A DNA stretch of 64,000 nt from Jaltomata sinuosa (GCA_003996215.1 QJPP01000285.1:558001-622000); one strand, 5' to 3'. Shown: positions 34,401 to 47,090, counted from the stretch's first letter. Notes: generated from the letters alone by a model not told the origin. Numbers and translations are program-made.

Positions 34401-37400
34401 TCTCAACAACTCTTAACTGCTCCTACTCCAAAACAGGCCTCCTGGATGGTCAAGAAGATCATTACAGCTAGGGAGATCTTGGAACAGGCACAGACACATG
34501 GAACTCAGTCTTCAGTTACTATTAAACACCTCTATCTTCAGCTGCTGGCTAACAGACCTAGAGTCCCATGGAAATGCATGGTATTTGCTAACAGTGCTAG
34601 ACCAAAGGCTATTGTTACTATGTGGTTGCAACTGCAAAACAAGTTGACAACTACTGATAGGTTGACTCAACGGGGAATGACTGTGGATCAGACCTATAAA
34701 CTGTGTCAAAGGAATCTGGAAACAAGGGATCACTTATTTGCGGTCTGCAACTTCACTAGAGCTTTGTGGGAAAAGCTGTAAACCTGGATCACCAAACGAG
34801 TATTATGCTGCCTAATCTTGTGAGAGCCACCTGACCTGGGCAATAAAATACTCCAAGGGCAGATCCCAAAATGCACAAAACTTCAGGTTACTATATGCAG
34901 AATGTTCTCATGCTGTGTGGATGGAGAGAAACCATAAGAGTGTTTGAAGACAAGAGTAGGACTTGTGACATTATAGCCAAAGAAGTAGCATTTATGTGTA
35001 ATGTGAGGGAACCTATGGGCATTAGAACTAAACATCAACAATTCCTGTTTTAGCTGTGCTTCTTTAGAAGCTTGTTGTTGTCTTTGAGTTTATCCGTGGG
35101 ATAACAAACTGTGTTTTAGTTTGTTATGGATTTGTAAATACCTCTCTCTTGGTGATTAAATGAAAAAAATTGGTTGCCAAAAAATAATGGGTTTCATGGT
35201 GGAGATCACCAAAAAGGCATTTCTTCCAGACATTTACTCATAAATAAGCTTTCAATCAAGTATTCCTAGACAACACTTTGTGCCCACTAAATTAGGCACA
35301 ATGAGACGCTGATATTTTTATAGATGCATGCAGGCAGTAAGACATGAAAACTACAGATCGATGAGTGTGCCTTCCAGTGTTATCACGATGTTGCTACATA
35401 TAAATATAGATATAGGTGAATAATATCCACTTAACCAGTCCCACCAATTTCTTAGAAACTAACCGCCAATATCAACTGGGATTGAACAAATTCATCCATG
35501 TCATGAAGTCCCGTTACTGCAACACAAGAACATAAGCACTGATTAGTTTCATCAAATACAGCAAAAACCAACGTAATGTATCAGGGTAGTTGAAAGCAGT
35601 TTCTTACCATCAGGTGCACCATCACAGACAACAAGGTCAGCCTTGCATCCATCAAAATGTCTAATAACCTGTTAAAATTTGACAATGATGCAGATAAATT
35701 GTTAACCGCAAGTATGAAGGGAAATAACATAGTACCAATATCTCCTTCTATACTCCTCGAAAAACAAGAACAAATAATAGCAAATGTACAAACGAAGATA
35801 ATAGAACAGACTAGCACATTAAGATAAGAAGCATAATATCTTACAACATATCGAGTAGCATGGATGTATGAGGTGTTTTTTGAGCAAATTGCAGAAACCA
35901 TCCCTAATGTTTTGCCTAAAATTAAACTTACTGTTTCATATGCTTTAAGTCATGGCTCATGCCTTGTGTTATAATAGTAATTTGTCTACCGGTCAAGCCA
36001 ATAGCGACAGAGATATAGGTGTAAGAAGACAAAATCAAGTTGAGTTTCACATCTAATTCTAAATCACCCGAGAATTATCAAAGATATAGTTGGACACCAA
36101 ACTAGCCACATTCTTTCCAATTTAACCACTTAGTTTTCTCTGAGCATTGCGTCTAATAAAGGTAAAATGGAAAACAAACAATGTCCTAAAAACTGCTGAC
36201 ATAAAGTGCATGTTCCTTTTGTCCACTCTATAATCATGTCCTGAAATATCAACCAGAGTTCATAACTCATCTCTTTTGTCTGAAATCGGGAATTTAGATT
36301 CCATTTAACCCACTTATCCTGATTCATCTCTAACTTAATGCCAGGTACCATCCTCCATTAATCTACATGTTTAATTGCTTGTATGAGTAATTATAACACA
36401 GAAACTTAGTGGGCGTTTGGCCATGAAAACCAAAAAAAAATCACTTTATTTGGAATTTTTGGAGTTGGAGTTGTGTTTGGCCATACCTTTTTGGAAAGAC
36501 ACAACAACAACAACAACATACCCAGTGTATTCCCACAGCGTGGGGTCTGGGGAGGGTAGAGTGTACTAAAAAGTGAAAACAAGTATTTAAGTGTTTTCAC
36601 TGGAATTTTTATGGCCAAAGAACATTTTTTGAATAAAGTGAAATAATTTTCCGGAAAATAGTGAAAAAAAATTATGGCCAAACCGGGCCTTATTCTCTGG
36701 GTTGTGGGTAGCAAATTCGAGCTTCCCGAAAAAAGAGGAGCATTTGGTTACCTTTCGTAGTTCGGTGGCCAAGACGCAAATTGATTTTTTGCTCCTTAGG
36801 AAGGGGGATAGAGGTCTGTGTAAAGACTGTAAGGTGATACCGAGTGAGAACCTTTCGACCCAGCATAAGTTCTTGGTGATGGACTTGGAGATTAGGCAGA
36901 GGGTGGATGATCGGAAGAGAATTAAATGGGGTAGCTTGACTATGGGTAGTGCCCTAGAAATAGGGGAGAAGTTAATGACTTCGAGGGCGTGGGATAGCAG
37001 AGGGGATGCGGATAGTATGTGGGAGGCGACTTCCAGCTGCATAAGGGAGACAGCTGTCTTAGGTGTCTCGAGAGGCCGCTCTGGCAAGCATCGAGGGGAT
37101 TGGTGGTGGAATGGAGAAGTAAAAGGGAAGGTGGAGGCAAAAAAGAGGGCGTACGCGAAGTTGGTTGAAAGTAAGGATGAGGAGGAGAAGCGAAAGAATA
37201 GGGAGGAGTACAAGATAGTTAGGAGAGAGGCTAAGTTGGTGGTTACGGCGGCTAAGACTGCAGCTTTCGAGAGCTTATACGCTGCTTTAGAAGGTAAAGG
37301 TGGAGATAAGAAGTTGTATAGGCTAGCCAAGGCTAGGGAGAGGAGGGCCCGGGGCCTTGATCAGGTGAAGTGCATCAAAGATGAGGATGGTAAAGTGTTG

Positions 37401-40400
37401 GTGGAGGATGTGCTCATTAGGAAGAGATGGCAGACTTACTTCCATCGGCTCCTAAATGAAGAGGGCGACGGAGGCATGGTGTTGGGAGAGTTAGAGCACT
37501 CGGAGAGGCGCTGTGACTATGGCTATTGTAGGCGTTTTAGGGTAGAGGAGGTGAGAGGTGTTATTCGTAGGATGCATAGGGGTAGAGCGATCGGACCTGA
37601 TGAAATTCCGGTGGATTTTTGGAAATGTACGAGCAGGGTAGGGATGGAATGGCTGACGGGGTTGTTCAATGTTATTTTCAGGACGGCGAAGATGCCCGGA
37701 GCTTGGAGATGGAGCACGATGATTCCATTGTACAAGAATAAGGGTGACATCCAAAATTGCAACAACTATAGGGGTATCAAGTTGTTGAGTCACACCATGA
37801 AGGTCTGGGAGAGAGTTGTGGAGTTGAGGTTAAGAGGAATTGTGACTATTTCTGAGAATCAGTTCGGTTTCATGCCAGGACGGTCGACTACTGAGGCTAT
37901 TCATCTCATGAGGAGATTGGTGGAGCAGTATAGGGAGAGGAAGAAGGATTTGCATATGGTGTTTATCGACCTAGAAAAGGCTTACGACAAAGTTCCCAGG
38001 GAGGTTCTATGGAGGTGCTTGGAGGTCAGGGGTGTACCCGTGGCACACACGGGGGTGATTAGGGACATGTACGATGGCGCAAAGACTCGAGTTAGGTCAG
38101 CGGGGGGAGATTCCGAGCATTTCCTTGTGGGGATGGGATTGCACCAGGGATCGTCCCTTAGCCCCTTTTTATTTGCCTTGGTGATGGATGTGTTGACGCG
38201 GCAAATTCAAGGCGAGGTGCCCTGGTGTATGTTATTTGCGGACGACGTAGTTTTGATTGAGGAGACCCGCGAAGGAGTTAACGACAAATTGAAGGTTTGG
38301 AGACAGACCCTGGAGTCTAAAGGGTTTAGGTTGAGCAGGACCAAGACGGAATATGTGGAGTGCAAATTCAGTGAGGTGACATATGTGACCGACGTGGAAG
38401 TGAGGCTTGACACGCATGTCATCCAAAAAAGAGATAGCTTCAAGTACCTTGGGTCTATTATCCAGGGTAATGGTGAGATTGACGAGGATGCGACCCATCA
38501 GATTGGTGCAGGGTGGATGAAATGGCGGCTCACATCCGGGGTCTTGTGTGATAAGAAGGTGCCTCTCAAACTGAAAGGCAAGTTCTACAGAGTAGCAGTT
38601 AGACCGGCTATGTTGTATGGGGCGGAGTGTTGACTGGTCAAGAACTCTCACATTCAGAAGATGAAGGTGGTTGAGATGAGGATGTTGCGCTGGATGTGTG
38701 GGTTTACTAGGAGGGATAGGCTTAGGAATGCGGATATTCGAGAGAAGGTGGGAGTGTCTTCCGTGGAAGACAAGATGCGGAAAGTGAGGTTGCGATGGTT
38801 TGGGCATGTGATGAGGAGAGGCACAGAGGCCCCTGTGCGGCGGTGTGAGAGGCTGGCTATGGATGGGTTTACGAGAGGTCGTGGTAGACCGAAGAAATAT
38901 TGGAGAGAGGTGATTAGGCGGGATTTGGTGCATTTGCAGCTTACCGAGGACATGACCTTAGATAGGAAGGTGTGGAGGGCTCAGATTAGGGTAGTAGGTT
39001 GGTTGGTTTCTTTGTAGGGAGGAATGCGGGGTTTTGTTGTATTTTTAGTAGTTGAAAGGCTACGCTTGTAGCTTTTGTTTCTTCTGCGCCGGCTACTTGC
39101 TAGTACCTTGTGTAGTTAGATTTTTATATTATTTTGTTGTAGTATAGTTTTGTGTTTATCTGTTGTTTTGTTTATTGGTTTTATCTCCTGGTTTGCTTTG
39201 AGCCGAGGGTCTATCGAAAACAACATCTTTACTTCATTCTGGGGTAAAGGTATGGTCTGCGTACATCTTACCCTCCCCAGACCCCACTTTGTGGGAATAT
39301 ACTGGGTATGTTGTTGTTGTTGTTTGTACAACTGTTACATCTACTAAATTTCAGTCATCCGGGGGTACTCCATCCATTCTAAATGCTCTTCTTTCTTTCT
39401 TTTTCTTTTTGATAATTAATTTTAAATGCTCTTCAAACAGTTGTACTATGGAAAGGTGTGTTGCTATCCTTTTAGGTAGTCAATTTATCAACATGTCTGC
39501 TTCGTCTCATTTCAAGTTTTAGAAACTATTTCAAATAGAGGACATTATTTTTAGAAAAAGTAAATACTAAAGTTGCAATATGGTTCTTTGTTACTTAATT
39601 GATTATCTTCCCAAAGTAATATCTATATTGAATTCTCACAATCTTAAATATTTTATATTGCATACCATAGATAAATATTTTCTCGATTCATGAAAATGTG
39701 AAATGCATCAAATATGCCAAAATACTACTCCATCTATTCAAATTTATGTAACACAATTTTCTTTTTAGTTTGTTTCAAAAAGAATGGCACACTTCTAAAT
39801 TTGGAAACAATTAACTTTACGCTTCTCATTCTTTTATAATTATACAAATGTTATGGCATGTTTAAGGCCACAAGTTTCAAAAGTTCTAGTCACACAAATC
39901 TTATGGCATGTTTTAGATTATAAGTTTTAAAAGTTTTTTTTCCTTTCTTAAATTACGTGCCAATTCAAACTGATGTCATGAAGTGGAACGGAGGGAGTGG
40001 TAATTTTCAAAATTAGGACATTACACACCGAGGCTGCTATAGCCTTGTCGTATCGGGTTCATATGAACCCGGTACTTCCGATGCGAAGTATAAAAATATT
40101 TGAGCAAGTATTCATTAAAATTGCAACAAATAGTACATATATGAACCCATGATATTGAAAATACAATGGATACAATGCTAAGAAAAGGTTGAGCCTACAG
40201 AATTTCAATCCTGGATTCACCTTTGGTATACACCGGCCTTCACAATTAACAACAACAACATACCCAGTGTATTCCCACAAAGTGGGGTCTGGGGGGTAGA
40301 ATGTACGCAGACCATACCTTTACCTCAGATGAAGTAAAGAGGTTGTTTCTGATAGACCCCCGGCTCAAGACCAAAAAGGACCATAAGAGGTCGAAATAAA

Positions 40401-43400
40401 AGTACAAGAGATATACACAATACATAAGACAACAATCAAAATTTCAATAATAAAGAATGGAACAGCATAGGAATCCATACCACTTCAGCTGTTTTAGCAT
40501 TTGTTATATCACCCTGTACTTGAATAACACCTTCAATGGGAGCCATAGGCTGTAAGTCAATAGCCACAATAAGTGGTAGATCATCATCCCTGGAAATCAC
40601 ATGAATAAGAAAGATTGTAGTACCTCATGTTACATGCTGGTGACACGGCCAAGAAAAAAGAAAACGATAAAGGTGGTAGCAATTGGACTTATACAGTTTT
40701 AAAGTTGGTCGAATAGTGATTGCTAAAGCAAGATTTCCTCCCCCACAGACATACATTATAGCTGCAGTGCAAGCCTCTAAGGTAGGAAACTTATCAACAG
40801 CTTAACTCAACCACCACTAGAATTTTTTTTGAATGGAGAGCTAATTTTTTTCCATTCCACGTGGTCAGGTGGGGCAAGGCCAGTGTAATACTAGGACTCT
40901 AGGAGAAGGGACACAGCAAGCTAAAGCTTTGATTCATGATTAACAGTTCTTCCATATTATTACGTGATGAATATGATCGCATGATAACTTTTAGCATTGC
41001 ACATCGTCCTCCATGGGGCTGATTGGTGTGATGTTAAGAAGTGGATGCAGCTTTTTTGGTTCTTTATTTATTATTGTTATTTTATGGGATGGGCAATGCT
41101 GATCCAATGAGACGACGGGAAAACAATTCACAGAGGCACCAACTACACAAGAAGACCTCAATCACTATATCTGAAAGAAAACTTTGAATATCATTATAGT
41201 GGACCTCTTTTCACTTTTTCTTAGTAACTAGCTAGCTAGGTAACCAAGGTATTTGTTGTATTAAGAATTTGACCTGGACAGCCATCTTGAGCTCCTAATA
41301 TGATTTAACAATAAAAAACATGAAAGAGGTATGAGCAATTTTCATAGCACTAATACTACAAAAAAGAAAGTACACATACTTGGTATCAGGTGACAGCTTT
41401 GCTGGGAGATATAGCGTCCTGCTTAAAACCTATAGAGAGCATAAAACCATTTAGAAACTTGGAACTAGGCTCAAATAAGGAGAAAGAAATCAAGCGCATT
41501 AGTTATATTTCTTTACTTTTTTTCATATATTTTTGTGAAAAGTAATGGTGCTATCAGAAACAAGCCAATTGGTGGTGCATCACAAAACATCATGCCAAAT
41601 CCAATAGCACATACATACTTGTCCAATGAGTACCTCTATATATCAGAACAAGGAAACTCTTTCCCATTATTTCACTAGTAAAGCTCAAGATCACACTCTA
41701 AAACATAGTACTTTTCTGGGGCTTTAGACTTCACTCACTCTTTTTAATGCTCAAGATATTTCAGTTCTTATGTTTTATGTAGGTCTGATTCAACAGAGCT
41801 AAACGAAAGCACAAAGGGTAAGACTTTCAAATTAAGAAACCAAATCATACAGCAAAAAGTCAAAAACAATAGTTGTCTGAAATAGGATAGCCTAATAGTG
41901 ATAACCTTATTTAAAGAGAGAGAGAGAAACCTCTACTATGACAACTTACATCCAATGGCATTAATCACACAAGTCTAAATATGTAAATGTGCAAAAAAAA
42001 GTTGAGAATCCTATTCTACCCCCAAAATCTTTATCACACTCTTATAATGAGTATAAATTATAGCAATCCTTTCAAATAATCACGAGTAAGCACAAGACTA
42101 ATGTACCAGCATGTTATTCTGAGAAAATAAAATCAGAAAGGCAAATCTTCATAGCGGGTGGTTATTGGTTAAAAAGCTATACACAGACATAAAAATAATA
42201 ATAGTCTAGTTCCAATTGTAAACACCTGACTCCAGCTGCCTGGTGCTGCACACAAATCTACAACACGCTTCACACCTGCATATTGAAATGGCTGTTAGTG
42301 GAGTTCTACAAACAAGCAATTCTAACTAACAAAGTAATGGAAAATAAAACTTGTAATCCAATGAGCTGCTACAAATGCAAGAGGTAAAAATGGCGTTGCT
42401 GAAGTTTCTAGAATGTCTCTGGCAGGCTGTATATAGTACATATTGGAGGAGGCAAGCATAGGGATGCTAATGTGCTCATCAGGCAACTGATTCAAGATCT
42501 ATTTTACAGGGATAGCCGAGTGCCCAAACTAGCAGGGAGATTTCACCAACTTAACTTCTATCCTTAGGATTATACTTGTCTGATGATATTAGAAGGATAA
42601 TGTCTATCCTGCAACTCGTTTTATTTTCTGGGAGGTGTTAACCAGAGTGGGGGCTTATGCTCAACAACTGGTCAGCTGTGGTTTTTTTTTTGCATTGTAA
42701 ATACTACTTTGGTAAATAAAATCTTTTATTTTCCAAAAAAAAAAATAGAGCTTCTGAACTCCTAATGCGCAACAACTTTGCTGAAAGAGAGTTCACTAGA
42801 ATACATTTACTCATTCAACATACATTGATTCCAAGCTCTAACTAAACATATTGTAACTTGATATCTTGTCCTTTTTGATAAAGCAAGTAAAAAAAGTTTT
42901 TGATGAAGAACTTGATATCTTGTTCTCCATAGTCCATGCAACAAATTGCTTCAGAATTCAGGGATGTAATTTGTCCACAACTTTAATTTTCATAAAGGGC
43001 TTAAGCCCAGCATGAGGAACTGCATTGTAATGAACTAATGAGGAGTTTCCAACTTTTCCGGACCTTCAAAGAGACCTACCAGTAATAAAAGTTTTTATTC
43101 TGTAATATCCGTTTATAAAGCTGTTTTTTTTTCTTGGTAAAGATAAAATGCATCAACTTTTATAAGAGGTTTTCAGTGGAGATCTTACGAGCTATACAAG
43201 TTTATAATATTAATCTCTTTCCATAAATGGAGAATCAATCACGAGAACAAAAACTACAAAAATTTTAAGCCAGATATTGAGAAGAGAAACCTTCAAAGAT
43301 ATTAAATTCCTCATCAATCTGAAGGAGCTTGAAGGCACTTCGGGCACGCCACCCTTCTTCCTTTGCTTTACGGTAGTAAATATCCTACAAAATTGAAGCT

Positions 43401-43488
43401 TGTTAAGGAAGAAGCATTTGGTTATAAGCAAAAGAAAACAACAACTGCATAAAGTCCATACCCTTTTGTCCCTCGATGCTTTTCCCAT
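31481..43488 (-). CDS. TRM7: tRNA 2'-O-ribose methyltransferase, TRM7/FTSJ1 type, 11 exons
   Basis: Exons in transcript order: 43488-43462, 43384-43291, 42275-42226, 41429-41380, 40589-40481, 35668-35608, 35516-35464, 33240-33148, 32978-32915, 32421-32314 and 31722-31481. All have GT/AG borders and join in frame to 316 codons, close to yeast Trm7 and human FTSJ1. [20 protein letters not shown] opens the protein; [12 protein letters not shown] (about 47-58) is SAM motif I. The RrmJ-type tetrad is present as K28, D126 (VVCDGAPD), K166 (FIAKIF) and E201 ([11 protein letters not shown]). The family methylates positions 32 and 34 of the tRNA anticodon loop with partner proteins. No break is seen. 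Introns 5 and 7 each contain a LINE in opposite orientation. An in-frame ATG at 43572 would add 28 residues. Confidence 0.92.
31820..32100 (-). mobile_element. RTE/SINE-type 3' tail in TRM7 intron 10
   Basis: ACAACAACAACAATATACCC then GGAGGGTAGAGTGTACCCAG and GGTTGTTTCCGATAGACCCT is the reverse complement of the tail at 39200-39325. It continues into the ACAAGAAACTACAAGAGTAA region. It is oriented in the same sense as the TRM7 transcript. Confidence 0.7.
33515..35172 (+). mobile_element. 5'-truncated L1-type LINE in TRM7 intron 7 (reverse transcriptase pseudogene)
   Basis: The reading, with several frame changes, gives the L1 reverse-transcriptase C-terminal half: [53 protein letters not shown] (catalytic DD), [20 protein letters not shown], then a zf-RVT region ([30 protein letters not shown]). 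Stops or frame changes occur near 33695, 33900, 34388 and 34781. The 3' end at about 35160 is A-rich. The 5' end has a short repeated filler: CTAGAGTGTGTTCACA occurs at 33527 and 33593. It is antisense to the TRM7 gene. Confidence 0.82.
36412..36690. mobile_element. MITE of the TTTGGCCATG family in TRM7 intron 5
   Basis: Left end GGGCGTTTGGCCATGAAAAC; right end TATGGCCAAACCGGGCCTTA. It is interrupted by a 69-bp RTE tail (36499-36567) and directly abuts the truncated RTE LINE. Confidence 0.65.
36499..36567 (-). mobile_element. Short RTE/SINE tail inserted in the MITE
   Basis: ACAACAACAACAACATACCC, then GTGGGGTCTGGGGAGGG and TAGAGTGTAC is only the last 69 bp of the tail in reverse orientation, an extreme 5' truncation. 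Confidence 0.75.
36692..39325 (+). mobile_element. 5'-truncated RTE-clade LINE in TRM7 intron 5
   Basis: The coding part (36702-39017) is followed by a 3' UTR whose end, GAGCCGAGGGTCTATCGAAA then CCTCCCCAGACCCCACTTTG and GGGTATGTTGTTGTTGTTG, is the source-type tail copied in reverse at 31820, 36499 and 40243. The element starts abruptly in the last part of the endonuclease domain. Confidence 0.85.
36702..39017 (+). pseudogene. RTE LINE ORF2: end of endonuclease plus reverse transcriptase, one internal stop
   Basis: The frame is open for 643 codons, then meets TGA at 38631-38633 where the family has Trp (GAEC-stop-PVKNSH), and continues in the same frame to 39017. [16 protein letters not shown] and [11 protein letters not shown] are the end of the AP endonuclease. 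The reverse transcriptase shows [55 protein letters not shown] and [12 protein letters not shown] (catalytic DD). The C-terminal part ([27 protein letters not shown]) is typical of plant RTE. There is no ATG at the 5' edge because the 5' half is missing. Only one nonsense change separates it from an open frame, so it is fairly young. GC content is clearly above its surroundings. Confidence 0.88.
39724..40000. mobile_element. Stowaway MITE in TRM7 intron 5
   Basis: It runs from CTACTCCATCTATTCAAATT plus TATGTAACAC to ATGAAGTGGAACGGAGGGAG. Confidence 0.7.
40243..40420 (-). mobile_element. RTE/SINE-type 3' tail, 60 bp from TRM7 exon 5
   Basis: ACAACAACAACATACCCAGT and GTGGGGTCTGGGGGGTAGAA, then AGAGGTTGTTTCTGATAGAC and CCCCGGCTCAAG. 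It is the inverted counterpart of the RTE tail at 39200-39325, about 0.9 kb away. Confidence 0.75.
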
Positions 43489-46029
43489 CAGATTAACTTT
43501 CAGCCGTCCAAATTGTTTCAATATGGATGGAGTACTTGAATGGGGTTGCAAATTTTGCCAGGAAACGACCAACTTTGAATTAAATTTGCCACTGTAACCT
43601 TTAAGAACATTAATGTGACAATGTCAAGTTCTTAGCAAACTACTCACCAGTTACCACAAAAATAGATATAGATTATTTTCTACCTTGTCCCAATAAATCT
43701 TTAATCATAGGCAAATTCAGGGTTTAGAATTAGTGAGTCTGGTCCATTTTATTTCTACATACATACTTTTAAAAAAAATTGTTACACAGTTCACATGAGG
43801 TCATTATCACCCAACAATTCCCTGGGATTCTCTTTTCCTGTTACCCATAATTCTAAAAATGTCATACATATATGGTTATCTTTCCAAATATGAGTCGTTT
43901 TAAGACCTAAAGATTGTGCATTTTCTTTAAGGAATTTCTTCGAACAGTTATGAGCAAACGCTGGAGTTTCCTTTACTGAAACAAAATCTATGTAAAAATA
44001 AGTCAACACAGATAGAGCTGAAGAAATAACCTGTTTACACTTGTACAGAATCAGAAATGGTTGTATAACAACAGAGGAACGGTGAGTTTTTTGTCAGCTC
44101 AAACAACGGCGAGTGTAAATTCGATTGAAGAGTTTTAAGCATAGGGTAGTGGTATAGTAGAAACAGATTATTATGCAACTAGTGGGAGTAGCCCGGGCTT
44201 TGCCTGGGCCCAACATGAACAGAGTTATGTTGTTTTACTATATATTTTAGATAAATCAGTAGTGACAATATGTACCACGACTAGAAGGCAAGACTTATTC
44301 CTAGCCCAAAAAGATAAGCTCAGGAAGAAAAGTTTGAGTCTTCGAGATCATTTTCTTAGCAAAAATATTGCGGCGGTGAAGAAAAGAAAGAAAGAATCTG
44401 CAATATTATTTTGAAAAGGTAGCAGTTTAGAAATCAGATCCCTCCTCAAAAATCCTACAGAGATGAAAACAGCGCAGTGAAGGTGGTATGCTCAACTTTG
44501 CTGGTCAGAGAGCGGAACAACTTAAAAAACATAATACTCATCCTGACTTTGCTGGTTATAGCAGAACTTAAAAGACATAATACTCATCCGGAAGTTCGTG
44601 TATTACAAACCAACCTGTTATTACATTGGACTAGGGCTAGTTCATAACCCTACAGGTTCTACTTTGTTAATCAGTTGCTACAGATATCTATTCCAACGGC
44701 TAAAATTATTCATTCCCAGTCATTATGATCTCCTAGTTACTGGAAAAGGAAAACAATCTCCAGTGGAGCCTACTACTGACGGTCGTGCCTTAAATACCCA
44801 GAAAAGCGTAAGCAGGATAAGTCCAAAAGAAAGGGGAGTATTATTGCTTATGGCAGTGGATTGCCCATTTTTGCACTTCCAGAAGCTTGTACTAACATAG
44901 AACAACTAAATTGTGTATCTACCTACAGGGTGCAATTTCAAACTCTTATCAAACAAAAAAACATTGTCTAATTAGAACAATCACCAAAACTGAGTTAAAG
45001 AAAATGCAGGTAATCGAGCAAGAACACCACAATCATGCTTCTACATTGACTACCCTTTTGTAACACACTATTACTACAGTGCTATAAAGCACAATTGCAA
45101 TATTATGCTGGTATCTTTAGTCCAATCTTAGACAAAGAGCAATAAATCCTGTTTTTCACAAGTTGGGTACGCTAGACGGTGACTTTTCCTTTCACATCTC
45201 TTGCATAATTGCATTATTACTGTCTGTTTATGTACTTAGGGGTTGTTTGGTGTGAGGTATAAGGTATAATAGTCCCGGGATAAAATGCAGTATTAATTAG
45301 TTTCGGGATTATTTATCCCACCATTTATACCATAGTGATGGGATAAGTTATCCCATATACACGGTGGTATATCTAATCTCGGGATAGCTACTTCCCAACC
45401 AAACGAACCCTTATAGTTAGTGCAAGTATTTAACCTACTTAAGTCCTCTAATCAATCGCTAGTTTGGTTGGATAATAATACAGGAACCTTGACATTTTGG
45501 CAAACTTTGAAAGAGAACCTCTCAAACATCTATAGTGCAGTACGAAAAAAAAGTTTTTTCCTTATTGGTTAAAACATGGCCAAATATTCAGACTCATGTA
45601 AACACCATCAATGATTATTAACCAAAATCATGGCAAAGGCGAATCAGTAATACTAAGGAAGTCACGAAGAATAGCGAAAATTTGTTAATAATAAAATACA
45701 TAACAGAAGAGAAAATTTGTTAATAACAAAAATCATAACAGAAGAGAAAATCCAAAATGGATAAACTAAAATTGCTAAAGTACGAACTGAACTTACCACA
45801 AAGCTGTATTAAAGGTGAATCAATAGTACAGAGTAGAAGAGCAAATGTATACTACAGCAGAGAGAATCCCAAAATTTGTTAATAACAAAAACCACAAGTG
45901 CCGTGAAAAATCAAGCGGCTCGTTCCAAGAGACCACCAATATAGGTATAGGATTAACTACACTAAACACCTGTATACTATGACTCAGTTATAAATAGGCC
46001 CTCCTATATTTTACAATCAAACACTTACA
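43489..46029. other. TRM7 upstream region and spacer with a MITE
   Basis: 43489-44160 probably holds the TRM7 5' UTR and promoter; a minus-strand in-frame ATG at 43572 is the only extra coding signal. At 44190 the phrase AGCCCGGGCTTTGCCTGGGC forms a short hairpin like those starting other repeats here. 45238-45413 is an inverted copy of the TTATCCC MITE at 20621. A 100-codon plus frame at 44598-44900 has no recognised domain and is not called. Confidence 0.5.
45238..45413. mobile_element. Palindromic MITE (TTATCCC family)
   Basis: It runs from GGTTGTTTGGTGTGAGG to CCCAACCAAACGAACCC, inverted ends around GTCCCGGGATAAAATGC and ATCCCACCATTTATACCATA. Confidence 0.7.
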
Positions 46030-46827
46030 GCCCATTTATCCTAAATAGGGTAACTTATATAAAACCCACATTTTTAGAGCCTAATAGTACCCTTAGACAC
46101 TAGTTTATCTAATTATATTTTTTACCATTTTTAAACCTTCGGATACATTCATGTTTCACGCTATTATATGTATCTCAGATATATGGACAACTAATTATGA
46201 AAATTTTAATTAATCAAATCCTTTAATATAAGGCGAAAATCAAGAAATGTATTTGTGTTTAATTAATTTTATTTTATTAATTTTAAAAAATAATAAATTT
46301 ATTGATTTCATTAATATAAGACAAAAACATGTATATCTTGGTTATGTAATTTGATTACTTTCATTTTATTATCCTTTAAAATAATAAATTCATTAATTTG
46401 ATGTGTCTATTATCAATTTTATAGTGTATCCAAATACATGTATCATGTATCAAAGATATATGTATCTGGTGTCAGTGATACACATATACATTCAACAAAT
46501 TTCATCTAATGTATCATTTAATATGTATCTAGTATTAATTTCATGTATCATCTAGTATTAATTTCATGTATTTGTTTATATGTATTTAATATTAATTTTA
46601 TGTATATGTTTATATGTATCTGATACTATAGTTTGATGTATCCAGTACCAATTTCATACATTATATCCAAAATACATGTATCTATAATCAATTTAATCTA
46701 GTGAATCCATTATTAACTTGATGTATCCAATATAAATTTCATACAATGAATTCAAAATACATGTATCTAGTATCAAGTTGCCCCCTCTAAACTTTTGATA
46801 TATGTATTTGTGCTTAGATACATGCTT

Positions 46828-46956
46828 AGAAGAAGAAGAAGAAGAAGAAGAAGAAGAAGAAGAAGAAGAAGAAGAAGAAGAAGAAGAAGAAGAAGAAGAA
46901 GAAGAAGAAGAAGAAGAAGAAGAAGAAGAAGAAGAAGAAGAAGAAGAAGAAGAAGA
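46828..46956. repeat. Pure (AGA/GAA)43 microsatellite
   Basis: About 129 bp of uninterrupted AGA triplets. The matching poly-Arg, poly-Ser and poly-Phe frames are artefacts of the repeat. Confidence 0.97.
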
Positions 46957-46986
46957 GATCTGACCGGAAAATTCTATTTTCTCTGT

Positions 46987-47090
46987 GCCCATTTTTACCG
47001 AAAGAAGAGAAGAGAAGAAAACCATCCAAACAAGTTGTAAATCTTGTTTGGATGGTTTTCTTCTCTTCTCTTCTTTCGGTAAAAATGGGC
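46987..47090. repeat. Perfect 48-bp-arm inverted repeat
   Basis: Arms 46987-47034 and 47043-47090 are exact complements with an 8-nt loop (TTGTAAAT). The left arm starts GCCCATTTTTACCGAAAGAA and ends CCATCCAAACAAG. A further copy of the left-arm sequence with its downstream DNA appears at 47221-47275. Confidence 0.95.

Noticed and set aside
36130..36351. 73-codon minus-strand frame as an extra TRM7 exon
   Set aside because: Exons 5 and 6 already join in frame and match the family; the frame has no similarity to it.
36587..37330. 247-codon minus-strand frame
   Set aside because: Shadow of the RTE LINE coding strand.
44598..44900. 100-codon frame upstream of TRM7
   Set aside because: A counter-frame exists on the other strand, composition is not protein-like, and no family was recognised.
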